Positions 1 to 5,864 of a stretch of 5,864 bases of DNA are shown here, one piece after another. Within the stretch, counting starts at the first letter, position 1; every line of letters begins with the position of its first letter. The translations under genes were made by a program, and so were the position numbers. The stretch comes from an uncultured Nitrososphaerota archaeon (GTDB lineage: Bacteria > Bacillota > Clostridia > Oscillospirales > Ruminococcaceae), in NCBI GenBank assembly GCA_934869045.1, contig CAKXAF010000154.1, forward strand, positions 751 to 6,614, written 5' to 3'. The notes under the pieces are model-generated. The model was not told where the DNA came from, ran no database searches, and saw only the letters and a program-made list of their open reading frames with translations.

Positions 1-686
1 AGCCGGTCCTGGATCGGGTGAGCTTTACGGCGCATCCCGGGGAGATGGTGGCCATCGTAGGGCCCACCGGCGTGGGAAAAACCACCGTTCTTTCCCTGCT
101 GGAGCGGTTTTATGACCCCCAGGAGGGGACGGTCCGGCTGGACGGGCAGGACGTCCGGACGCTGACCTACCGCTCCTTGCGGGGGCAGATTTCCATGGTG
201 CTCCAGGACACCTTCCTCTTTGACGCCACCATCGCCGAAAATATCGCCTACGGCATGCCCGGCGCCACGGCGGAGCAGATCCGGGAGGCCGCCCGGGCCG
301 CCCATGCGGACGGCTTTATTGAGGCCATGCCGGAGGGCTATGACACGGTGGTGGGCGAGCGGGGTGTGCGTCTTTCCGGGGGGCAGAAGCAGCGCATCGC
401 CATCGCCCGGGCCGTTCTCCGGAACACACCGGTGCTGGTCCTGGACGAGGCCACCTCCGCCGTGGACGCCGAAACTGAGCGGGAAATCCAGGCGGCTATC
501 GAGCAGCTGGCCGGCACCCGGACCATCCTGGTCATCGCCTACCGCCTTTCTACGGTCAAACGTGCCGACCGGATCCTGGTTCTGGAGCAGGGCCGCATCG
601 CAGAGGAAGGGACCCACGAAGAACTTCTGGCCCAAAATGGCCTGTACGCGCGGCTCTGTAAGGCACAGCAGCCGGGGGAGGAATGA
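1..686 (+). CDS. ABC exporter ATP-binding domain, 5'-truncated by the window edge
   Basis: This is the C-terminal nucleotide-binding domain of an ABC transporter of the exporter class (MsbA/MDR-like half-transporter with a fused membrane domain). It would power export of a lipid, drug or peptide at the cytoplasmic membrane. The frame is open from base 3 (PVLDRVSF...), so the GTG at 18 is an internal valine, not the start; the membrane segments lie upstream, unseen. Counting that valine as residue 1: Walker A GPTGVGKTT at 15-23, Q-loop Gln63, exporter X-loop GERG at 113-116, signature LSGGQ at 119-123, Walker B VLVLDE at 139-144 with catalytic Glu144, and D-loop SAVD at 147-150. The H-loop reads VIAYRLSTV, so the usual switch histidine is Tyr175. 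All other motifs are canonical. The GERG and RFYDP stretches favour an exporter over an importer. Substrate cannot be told. Such genes often come as adjacent pairs forming heterodimers, and a partner could lie to the left. Confidence 0.93.
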   Translation, partial: PVLDRVSFTAHPGEMVAIVGPTGVGKTTVLSLLERFYDPQEGTVRLDGQDVRTLTYRSLRGQISMVLQDTFLFDATIAENIAYGMPGATAEQIREAARAAHADGFIEAMPEGYDTVVGERGVRLSGGQKQRIAIARAVLRNTPVLVLDEATSAVDAETEREIQAAIEQLAGTRTILVIAYRLSTVKRADRILVLEQGRIAEEGTHEELLAQNGLYARLCKAQQPGEE

Positions 687-726
687 CCGCGGCAAATCCG
701 GACGGCATTTTTCCCAAACAGCGACC

Positions 727-755
727 TTCTTTTTTCCGCCGGTCGGGGTTATAAT
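727..755 (+). promoter_or_regulatory. Candidate sigma-A promoter for the plus-strand rhamnosidase
   Basis: A perfect TATAAT lies at 750-755, 42 bases before the ATG at 798. The -35 region at the standard 17-base spacing is TTCTTT (727-732), a poor match to TTGACA, and there is no TG extension before the -10. The promoter may therefore be weak or activator-dependent. No convincing terminator separates it from the exporter gene, so some read-through from upstream is possible. The -10 is seen directly; promoter function is inferred. Confidence 0.45.
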
Positions 756-783
756 GAGGAAAACAGGCCTTTTTACGACAGAA

Positions 784-791
784 AAGAGGGG
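784..791 (+). promoter_or_regulatory. Ribosome binding site of the plus-strand rhamnosidase
   Basis: AAGAGGGG lies 6 bases before the ATG at 798 and is a good purine-rich Shine-Dalgarno match. It decides the start at 798 over the later in-frame ATG at 840 (Met15), which would cut into the conserved N-terminal strand of the family. Confidence 0.75.
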
Positions 792-797
792 TTATTC

Positions 798-3380
798 ATG
801 AAGCTTTCCCACCTGAAAACCAACCATTTGGAAAACCCGATGGGGTATCGCATGACCCGCCCGGTCTTTACCTGGCTGGCGGAGAGCAGCGGCCAAAAGC
901 AGTCCTGGGCCAGAATCGAAATCGCCGCGGATCAGACATTTTCACGGATTCTTTACGACAGCGGACGGCGGACAGACATGGCCTGCACCGGCTTTCAGCC
1001 GGAATTTGACCCCGTCCCGCGAACCCGGTATTTCTGGCGGGTGACTGTGGCGGCGGACAATGGCGACACTGCCTCCAGCAGCCCCGCGTGGTTCGAAACC
1101 GCCCTGCCGGCGGACGGTTGGACCGCCCGCTGGATTACGCCGTCCTTTGACAAGGAATTGCATCCGGTGTTCCAAAAGAGCTTCGAGCTGCCGGAGGACG
1201 TTGCCTCCGCCCGGGCTTACGCCTGCGGCCTTGGCATCTATGAGCTTTTCGTCAACGGCGTCAAGGCCGGGGACGAGTACCTGCTCCCCGGCTTCCATGC
1301 CTACGATTTTTGGCAGCAGTACCAGACCTTTGACCTCACCGGCCTTTTGAAAGCGGGGAAAAACACCCTTTCCGCCGCCGTGGGCAACGGCTGGTACAAG
1401 GGACGTTTCGGCTTTAACGGCAACGAGGGGGAGCGTTACGGCAGCTCCTTCCAGTTTATCTGCCAGGTGGCCGTGACCCTTTCCGACGGACGGGAGATCA
1501 CCATCGGTACCGGCGAGGATTGGCGCTGCCGTCCGGGGAATTGCCTTGCCAGCAGTATCTACGATGGAGAAACCACCGACGGCTCCATGGAGCTTCCGGG
1601 CCTTGACGTTTTCGGCGGCGAGGAGGACAGCGGCTGGGCAGCAGCGGTTCTGTCCGATATGGGGACGGACCGGCTTTCTCCCCGGATGAGTCCGCCCATC
1701 GTTTATCAGGAGTCTTTCCCGGTGGCCCAGGTGATCCGCACCCCCGCCGGGGAAACGGTTTATGACTTCGGCCAGGAGATCACCGGCTGGGTGGAGTTCA
1801 TATGCCGCGCACCCAGGGGGACCCAGCTGACTCTGCGCTACGGCGAACTTCTTCAGGACGGGAATTTCTGCCAAACCAACCTCCGCACCGCCAAGGCGGC
1901 CTTTACCTATATTTCTGCCGGAAAAGGGGAGACCGTCCGGCCGCGTTTCACCTTCTTCGGTTTCCGCTACCTGAAGCTGGAGGGCTTCGACGCTCCGGAT
2001 CCCCGGGATTTCACTGCCCGGGTTGTGCAGTCGGCCCTGGACCGCATCGGCGAGATTGAGACCTCCTCCCCTCTGGTGAACCGGCTGTTCCTCAATGCCC
2101 TCTGGGGCCAGAAGGGCAACTTCCTGGATGTTCCCACCGACTGTCCTCAGCGGGATGAGCGGATGGGCTGGACCGGCGACGCTCAGGCTTTCTGTGCGAC
2201 TGCCTGTATGAATCTGGACTCCACGGCTTTTTATGCCAAATATATGCACGACATGGAGCTGGAGCAGCGCGCTCTGGGCGGCAGCGTCCCCCACGTGGGG
2301 CCGGTGATCAAAAAGAACGGGAAGCTCCTGCTGGGCGTGGATTCCTGTGCCTGGGGCGATGCCGCGGCCATCGTCCCCTGGACGGTTTACCTCATGAGCG
2401 GGGACAAGGCCCAGCTGGCGGAGGAATATCCCTCCATGACCATGTGGGTGGACCGGATCCACGCCTACGATGAGGCCGATGGCGGCAAGCGGCTTTGGCA
2501 GACAGGTTTCCATTTTGCCGACTGGCTGGCGTTGGACAATTATAAAGACCCCAAGTCCTGTATCGGCGGAACCGACTGCTACTATATCGCATCGGCTTAC
2601 TATGCCTATTCCGCCGGCCTGACTGCCAAGGCGGCAGAAGCTCTGGGCCGGAAGGAGGATGCGGAGCGTTACGGACGGCTGGCCCGTGAGGTTCGGGAGG
2701 CCGTAGTTCGGGAGTATTTTACCCCCAACGGCCGCTGTGCCGCGGACACCCAGACCGCCTACGCGGTGGCCCTCTACATGGATCTGACCCCGGAGGAAAT
2801 GCGCCCCCGTCTGGTTGCGGAGCTACGCCGGAAGCTGCGGGAAAACAACATGAAGCTGACCACAGGCTTTGTGGGTACGCCCTACCTCTGCCGGGTGCTG
2901 TCCCAGTACGGCGCTACGGAGGACGCTTACGCCCTTCTGCTCAACGAGGAGCTGCCCGGCTGGCTCTATGAGGTCAAGATGGGCGCGACCACGGTCTGGG
3001 AACGCTGGAATTCCATCCTTCCCGATGGAAGTCTCAGCGATATCACCATGAACAGCCTCAACCATTACGCCTACGGCTCCATTGTTGAGTGGATGTACCG
3101 GTGGATGTGCGGGCTGAACCCTGACGATGAGGCGCCGGGCTTTTCCAAAGCGATGCTGACGCCTCGTCCCGGCCAGGGCCTGGATTTTGCCCGCGCTTAT
3201 GAGAGCGGCTGGGAGCGGCAGGCGGACGGCTCCATTGCCTATACCTTCCTGGTGCCCTTCAATTGCGAAGCGCGGCTGGAGCTTCCGGAAAGCGCCGCAG
3301 CCGAGGTGGACGGCGCCGCAGTCTCCGGCCCCGTGACGCTGAAGGCGGGCCGTCATACGGCCGTCACAAGAGAGGCGTAA
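798..3380 (+). CDS. Alpha-L-rhamnosidase, glycoside hydrolase family 78
   Basis: This 860-residue enzyme is predicted to release terminal alpha-L-rhamnose from plant glycosides or pectic oligosaccharides by the inverting GH78 mechanism. Approximate domain order: Fn3-like beta domain (5-105, with LENPMG...RPVFTW typical of the family start); lectin-like Bac_rhamnosid_N domain (about 120-290, with GLGIYELFVNG); a second beta-sandwich (about 305-410, YDFGQEITGWVEF and LRYGEL); the (alpha/alpha)6 catalytic barrel (about 415-765); and a C-terminal beta-sandwich (about 770-855). The catalytic motif DCPQRDERMGWTGDAQ starts at Asp448; Glu454 sits where the family's general acid is expected. The general base is expected at Glu735 in GATTVWERW, followed by the conserved NHYAYG at 755-760. 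Length and motifs indicate an intact gene. No signal peptide or membrane segment is visible, so it probably acts in the cytoplasm on imported substrate. It has its own promoter-like box and converges with a second GH78-like gene. Exact substrate is unknown. Confidence 0.93.
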   Translation: MKLSHLKTNHLENPMGYRMTRPVFTWLAESSGQKQSWARIEIAADQTFSRILYDSGRRTDMACTGFQPEFDPVPRTRYFWRVTVAADNGDTASSSPAWFETALPADGWTARWITPSFDKELHPVFQKSFELPEDVASARAYACGLGIYELFVNGVKAGDEYLLPGFHAYDFWQQYQTFDLTGLLKAGKNTLSAAVGNGWYKGRFGFNGNEGERYGSSFQFICQVAVTLSDGREITIGTGEDWRCRPGNCLASSIYDGETTDGSMELPGLDVFGGEEDSGWAAAVLSDMGTDRLSPRMSPPIVYQESFPVAQVIRTPAGETVYDFGQEITGWVEFICRAPRGTQLTLRYGELLQDGNFCQTNLRTAKAAFTYISAGKGETVRPRFTFFGFRYLKLEGFDAPDPRDFTARVVQSALDRIGEIETSSPLVNRLFLNALWGQKGNFLDVPTDCPQRDERMGWTGDAQAFCATACMNLDSTAFYAKYMHDMELEQRALGGSVPHVGPVIKKNGKLLLGVDSCAWGDAAAIVPWTVYLMSGDKAQLAEEYPSMTMWVDRIHAYDEADGGKRLWQTGFHFADWLALDNYKDPKSCIGGTDCYYIASAYYAYSAGLTAKAAEALGRKEDAERYGRLAREVREAVVREYFTPNGRCAADTQTAYAVALYMDLTPEEMRPRLVAELRRKLRENNMKLTTGFVGTPYLCRVLSQYGATEDAYALLLNEELPGWLYEVKMGATTVWERWNSILPDGSLSDITMNSLNHYAYGSIVEWMYRWMCGLNPDDEAPGFSKAMLTPRPGQGLDFARAYESGWERQADGSIAYTFLVPFNCEARLELPESAAAEVDGAAVSGPVTLKAGRHTAVTREA

Positions 3381-3492
3381 CGCGGGAAAAGAGCCAAAAA
3401 GGTTTTCCTCGATTTTTTCCAAAAAATTCCCAGATAATCCTTTCCGAACTAACCGCCACGGTAGATTTGCGCAAGCAAGGCAAAAAACAAAG

Positions 3493-3538
3493 AAAAGCCG
3501 CCCACCTCCCGGAACCCCGGAAAGAGGGCGGCTTTTTT
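3493..3538. terminator. Bidirectional intrinsic terminator between the two rhamnosidase genes
   Basis: An 11-bp perfect stem pairs AAAAGCCGCCC (3493-3503) with GGGCGGCTTTT (3526-3536). The 22-base loop can itself form a small CCGG-AACC-CCGG hairpin at 3509-3520. On the plus strand the GC core is followed by six T (3533-3538). On the minus strand the same core is followed by TTTTCTTTGTTTTTTG. It lies about 110 bases after the plus-strand stop and about 16 bases after the minus-strand stop, so it can end both convergent transcripts. Confidence 0.9.
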
Positions 3539-3553
3539 CAAATGGAAACGACC

Positions 3554-5791
3554 TTAATCCCCCACTGACAGTGAGTGGGCTCCTCCCGTCAGCACAGCTT
3601 CGGTGCCGCCGTAGGAAAACCGCACCAGCATCCCTTTTGGAACCGTGACGGAAAATTCCGCCCCGCCGCTCCTGCGGATCGCCCGGATGGACAGCAGCCC
3701 CAAGGGGGTGCAGACGCTTCCCTCCAGCTCCTGAATGCCGGCCGGAAAAAAGGGGCGCACCGCCGCTTCGGCAAAACCGGGCTTTTGACAGGAAACCCCC
3801 AGCAGGTACTGCTGGAAGAGCCGCAGGGGGTAGGCGTTCCAGGCGTGGGAGTGGGACTCGATATCCTCAAAGCCCTCCCAGATAGTGCGGCAGCCCTCTG
3901 CCATCATCCGGCCCCAGCGGGCAGAGGGATCGGTCAGCATATCATAGGCCTCCTGCGCGCAGCCGTTTTCAAAGAGCAGGGAAAGGTAGTCCCAGCTCAT
4001 GATCACACGGGTCTCAAAGGGGGCGCCGGGCAGCCAGGCGGCGATCCGCTCCGCCTCTCCTTCCGGGAAAAGCCCCAGCTCAAAGGCCATGACCTGTACG
4101 GCGGTGTTATGTTTTTCCGAAGACGGCGTGTCCCGGAAAAATCCACTCTCCGGGTCATAGAACCGGGCCCGGACCGCCTTCCGCCCCAGGGCCGCTTCCC
4201 CGGACCAGTAATCCGCATCCTCTCCGTGCCCCAGCAGCCCGGCCAGCTCTGCTGTCCGGTCCAGACATTGGATCAGATAGGCGTTGTACATAAACAGATA
4301 GGCGTCGTTTTCGTCGATGAAGGAATAGGGCCAATCGCTGATGTGTATCACCGGCCCGTCAGGCTTTGGCATCAGCCCGGTTCCGTCCCGCTGGGCCAGA
4401 TAATAGGCCGCGATCCGGGCGCACACCGGGTAATAAAGACGCACACTGCCGACATCGCCGGTGTAGAACCAGAGATCCCGCAGGAGGGTCGGATACATCA
4501 GATCGTACTCCGGCATCCGCAGCAGGTGCTTGCCGTTGAGGTTCCAGTCCAGCGGAGAATTCCAGGCCAAGTAGCCCTCTATGGACTGGGAGTCGGCAAA
4601 GTCCCGGAGCACCTTCCGCATCAGCGCCGGTGCGTCGGGAAAATTGTAGAGCAGCAGGTGGGTCTGCATCAGGCTGTCGGCCACATACTGGGCCTGTTCC
4701 CGGTGAGGGCAGTCCACCAGCACACCGAGAATGGCGTTTTTCTGGGTCCGAATGCAGGCCTCTGCCAGCCGGTCGGGAATGTCTGCGCCGCAACGGAAGG
4801 AGCCCAGGCAGGGTGCATCCGTCCCGGCCTTGCAGACCTCCAGGGAGAGCAGTTCCACCTCGTCCCCAGTCAGTTCCAGATACCGGAAGGCCCGGTAGGA
4901 AAAATCCTCCTCCCAGGTTTCCTCCCCACCCTGGGCGATGTACTCGTCCAGATAGGCATCGGTTTCATTGTTGACCACGCTGCGTTCCACCCGCATGGCC
5001 GAGGGCAGCCGTTTTTCTTTCCGGGTGGCCCAGGTTTTTCGCTCCCCCTCCAGCAGCTCCCCGTACCGCAGCCGCAGAAGGGTCCCGGCTTTTGCACGGA
5101 AGCGCACCCGGGCGAAGCCGGTCAGTACCTCGCCTGCGTCAAAGAGCCACAGGTCCTCTGTCCGATGAAGGCAGGCGGGGACCCAGACCGCGCTGACCGC
5201 TCCCTCCGGGATTTCCTGGTCCACAAGCTCCCCGGCGAGGAACTGGGCAGGAGAAACAGCGGCATATTCCCATCCGGCGTCGCGGAAGCCCGGCTTATCC
5301 CAGCCCGGCTCGATCCGTGTACGGTCTACCCGGGTGGAACCGGTCAGATCCCGGGGCTCCCGCATGGGCAGACCGGGGAGGTATTCCGTGACGCCGGAGC
5401 AGCGGCAGTCTTTCCCGGAGGAAATGCAGAGCCGTTCCCCGCCGGTCAGCTCCGCCTCCAGCTCAAAGAGCAGCCCGGCGCAGCCTCGGGTCCGGTTTTG
5501 GCCGTTTCCACCCAGATACAGGACGGTAAACGCCAGGACATTTTCCCCTTTCCGCAGCAAATGCGTTACATCGTAGTGAAGCAGCAGCTTGTGTTTCTGA
5601 AAAACGCTGGAGGCAGGGGAAACCAGGCCGCCCACAGGCGTGCCGTTGACCCACAGCTTGAAATAGTGGTGGGCAGACACCGTCAAAACTGCGGCGCGGG
5701 GAATTTCAGGCAGAGAAAACGCCTTTCGGAAACGGGCGGTGCTATTTTTTTCGGCGGCTTCCTTCCGCCAGATCCAGAGGGCATGCTTCAT
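3554..5791 (-). CDS. GH78-like alpha-L-rhamnosidase family protein, RhaB-type motif
   Basis: This 745-residue protein shares the GH78 fold but is clearly divergent from its neighbour. Approximate domain order: lectin-like N-terminal domain (1-180, HHYFKLWVNGTPV), beta-sandwich (about 203-315, WLFDAGEVLTGFARV and LRYGELLEGE), (alpha/alpha)6 catalytic barrel (about 325-665), and C-terminal beta-sandwich (about 670-745). It lacks the N-terminal Fn3-like domain of the other enzyme, which accounts for most of the length difference. The catalytic motif is DCPHREQAQYVAD with Asp360, Glu365 and Asp372. The putative base is Glu639 in CRTIWEGF, and SHAWNAYP (648-655) replaces NHYAYG. The acidic residues sit at relative positions 0, 5 and 12, which from memory matches Asp567/Glu572/Asp579 (with Glu841) in Bacillus sp. 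GL1 RhaB. The start has an AGGAGG site 8 bases away. No signal peptide is seen, so a cytoplasmic location is likely. It could act on a rhamnoside different from that of its neighbour, or on a related sugar; family is sure, substrate is not. Confidence 0.88.
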   Translation of the reverse strand: MKHALWIWRKEAAEKNSTARFRKAFSLPEIPRAAVLTVSAHHYFKLWVNGTPVGGLVSPASSVFQKHKLLLHYDVTHLLRKGENVLAFTVLYLGGNGQNRTRGCAGLLFELEAELTGGERLCISSGKDCRCSGVTEYLPGLPMREPRDLTGSTRVDRTRIEPGWDKPGFRDAGWEYAAVSPAQFLAGELVDQEIPEGAVSAVWVPACLHRTEDLWLFDAGEVLTGFARVRFRAKAGTLLRLRYGELLEGERKTWATRKEKRLPSAMRVERSVVNNETDAYLDEYIAQGGEETWEEDFSYRAFRYLELTGDEVELLSLEVCKAGTDAPCLGSFRCGADIPDRLAEACIRTQKNAILGVLVDCPHREQAQYVADSLMQTHLLLYNFPDAPALMRKVLRDFADSQSIEGYLAWNSPLDWNLNGKHLLRMPEYDLMYPTLLRDLWFYTGDVGSVRLYYPVCARIAAYYLAQRDGTGLMPKPDGPVIHISDWPYSFIDENDAYLFMYNAYLIQCLDRTAELAGLLGHGEDADYWSGEAALGRKAVRARFYDPESGFFRDTPSSEKHNTAVQVMAFELGLFPEGEAERIAAWLPGAPFETRVIMSWDYLSLLFENGCAQEAYDMLTDPSARWGRMMAEGCRTIWEGFEDIESHSHAWNAYPLRLFQQYLLGVSCQKPGFAEAAVRPFFPAGIQELEGSVCTPLGLLSIRAIRRSGGAEFSVTVPKGMLVRFSYGGTEAVLTGGAHSLSVGD

Positions 5792-5799
5792 AATAAATT

Positions 5800-5805
5800 C
5801 CTCCT
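5800..5805 (-). promoter_or_regulatory. Ribosome binding site of the minus-strand GH78-like gene
   Basis: A perfect AGGAGG (read on the minus strand) lies 8 bases before the ATG at 5791-5789 and fixes that start. It comes two bases after a strong hairpin, so its accessibility could depend on how the leader folds. Confidence 0.85.
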
Positions 5806-5807
5806 GA

Positions 5808-5831
5808 AAACCGCCGGCGTACCGGCGGTTT
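5808..5831 (-). promoter_or_regulatory. Leader hairpin abutting the ribosome binding site
   Basis: A perfect inverted repeat has arms of 10 bp (AAACCGCCGG and CCGGCGGTTT) around a 4-base loop. On the minus strand the second arm runs straight into TTTTC and then AGGAGG. It resembles a short intrinsic terminator with a weak T-tract, so it could be an attenuator in the leader, the end of an unseen upstream minus-strand gene, an mRNA-stabilising hairpin, or a palindromic operator. The inverted repeat is seen directly; the role is inferred. Confidence 0.6.
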
Positions 5832-5842
5832 GTTCCTGCGGT

Positions 5843-5856
5843 TTTATCCGTTTTCA
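5843..5856 (-). promoter_or_regulatory. Candidate catabolite-response (cre) operator
   Basis: On the minus strand TGAAAACGGATAAA matches 13 of the 14 positions of the Firmicute cre core TGNAANCGNWWNCA, with A in place of C at position 13. It overlaps the last base of the -10-like box and would cover the transcription start, a position where CcpA-type LacI-family regulators repress. The first half-site is good but dyad symmetry is poor, so this is only a candidate. Confidence 0.35.
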
Positions 5857-5861
5857 GTATA
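5856..5861 (-). promoter_or_regulatory. Candidate -10 box of the minus-strand GH78-like gene
   Basis: TATACT on the minus strand differs from TATAAT at one base and lies about 65 bases before the ATG, leaving room for a leader with the hairpin. The matching -35 would fall beyond the window edge, so the promoter cannot be confirmed here. Confidence 0.35.
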
Positions 5862-5864
5862 CCG

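Noticed and set aside
687..735. A possible terminator after the exporter gene (GCCG...CGGC and CCGG pairings followed by T5).
   Set aside because: Only 3-4 bp stems with long loops can be drawn, which is too weak to call a terminator.
761..774. An imperfect palindrome AAACAGGCCTTTTT just after the -10 box.
   Set aside because: There is no loop for a hairpin and one mismatch in each half. It could be an operator, but nothing links it to a known regulator.
220..801. A 193-codon plus-strand frame overlapping the exporter domain and running into the start of the rhamnosidase gene.
   Set aside because: It is a shifted reading of the ABC domain. Its product is rich in Pro, Ser, Arg and Trp without a domain, and the true frame carries all the ABC motifs.
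942..2513. A 523-codon open frame on the minus strand opposite the rhamnosidase gene.
   Set aside because: It is fully antisense to a gene with clear family motifs. Its translation is low-complexity in Gly, Pro, Ala and His with no recognisable domain, and GC-rich codon bias readily leaves such antisense frames open.
2823..3422. A 199-codon minus-strand frame over the end of the rhamnosidase gene.
   Set aside because: It is antisense to conserved catalytic and C-terminal domains and shows no family resemblance.
3381..3492. The gap before the terminator: a possible weak AT-rich hairpin GGAAAA (3385-3390) with TTTTCC (3403-3408) and a following T6, a TTTTTTCCAAAAAA repeat (3413-3426), and an 8-base palindrome TTGCGCAA (3467-3474).
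   Set aside because: The stems are short and AT-rich, and the palindrome is small and isolated. The strong terminator downstream explains transcript ending, and no gene fits in this stretch.

Overview
The window looks like chromosomal DNA from a fairly GC-rich Firmicute, most plausibly a gut-type clostridium of the Oscillospiraceae or a relative. This is an inference. The grounds are strong AGGAGG-type ribosome binding sites, AT-rich sigma-A-like -10 boxes in otherwise GC-rich DNA, and a gene content (an MsbA-type ABC exporter beside signal-peptide-free family GH78 rhamnosidases) typical of plant-glycan-using gut clostridia. No species can be named from the sequence alone.

Layout from left to right: (1) positions 1-686, plus strand, the C-terminal nucleotide-binding domain of an ABC exporter whose membrane part lies outside the window; its H-loop histidine is replaced by tyrosine. 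(2) 687-797, a 111-base gap with a TATAAT box and a good ribosome binding site. (3) 798-3380, plus strand, a complete 860-residue GH78 alpha-L-rhamnosidase. (4) 3381-3553, a gap holding one strong hairpin with T-tracts on both sides, a shared bidirectional terminator. (5) 3554-5791, minus strand, a complete 745-residue second GH78-like enzyme of a different motif subtype. (6) 5792-5864, the leader of that second gene, with an AGGAGG site, a perfect 10-bp hairpin touching it, a cre-like sequence and a -10-like box at the window edge.

The two glycosidases converge on a common terminator, so each must have its own promoter. Neither has a signal peptide, so both probably act in the cytoplasm on imported rhamnose-containing oligosaccharides or glycosides. 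They belong to two recognisable versions of the GH78 catalytic motif (acidic residues at relative positions 0/5/6/13 in the first and 0/5/12 in the second), so they probably cleave different rhamnosides rather than being recent duplicates. The exporter fragment has no evident functional link to them. I see no mobile element, CRISPR array, tRNA or rRNA, and no clear sign of a wholly new system. The points most worth a second look are the H-loop substitution, the second enzyme's motif, and the structured leader of the minus-strand gene.
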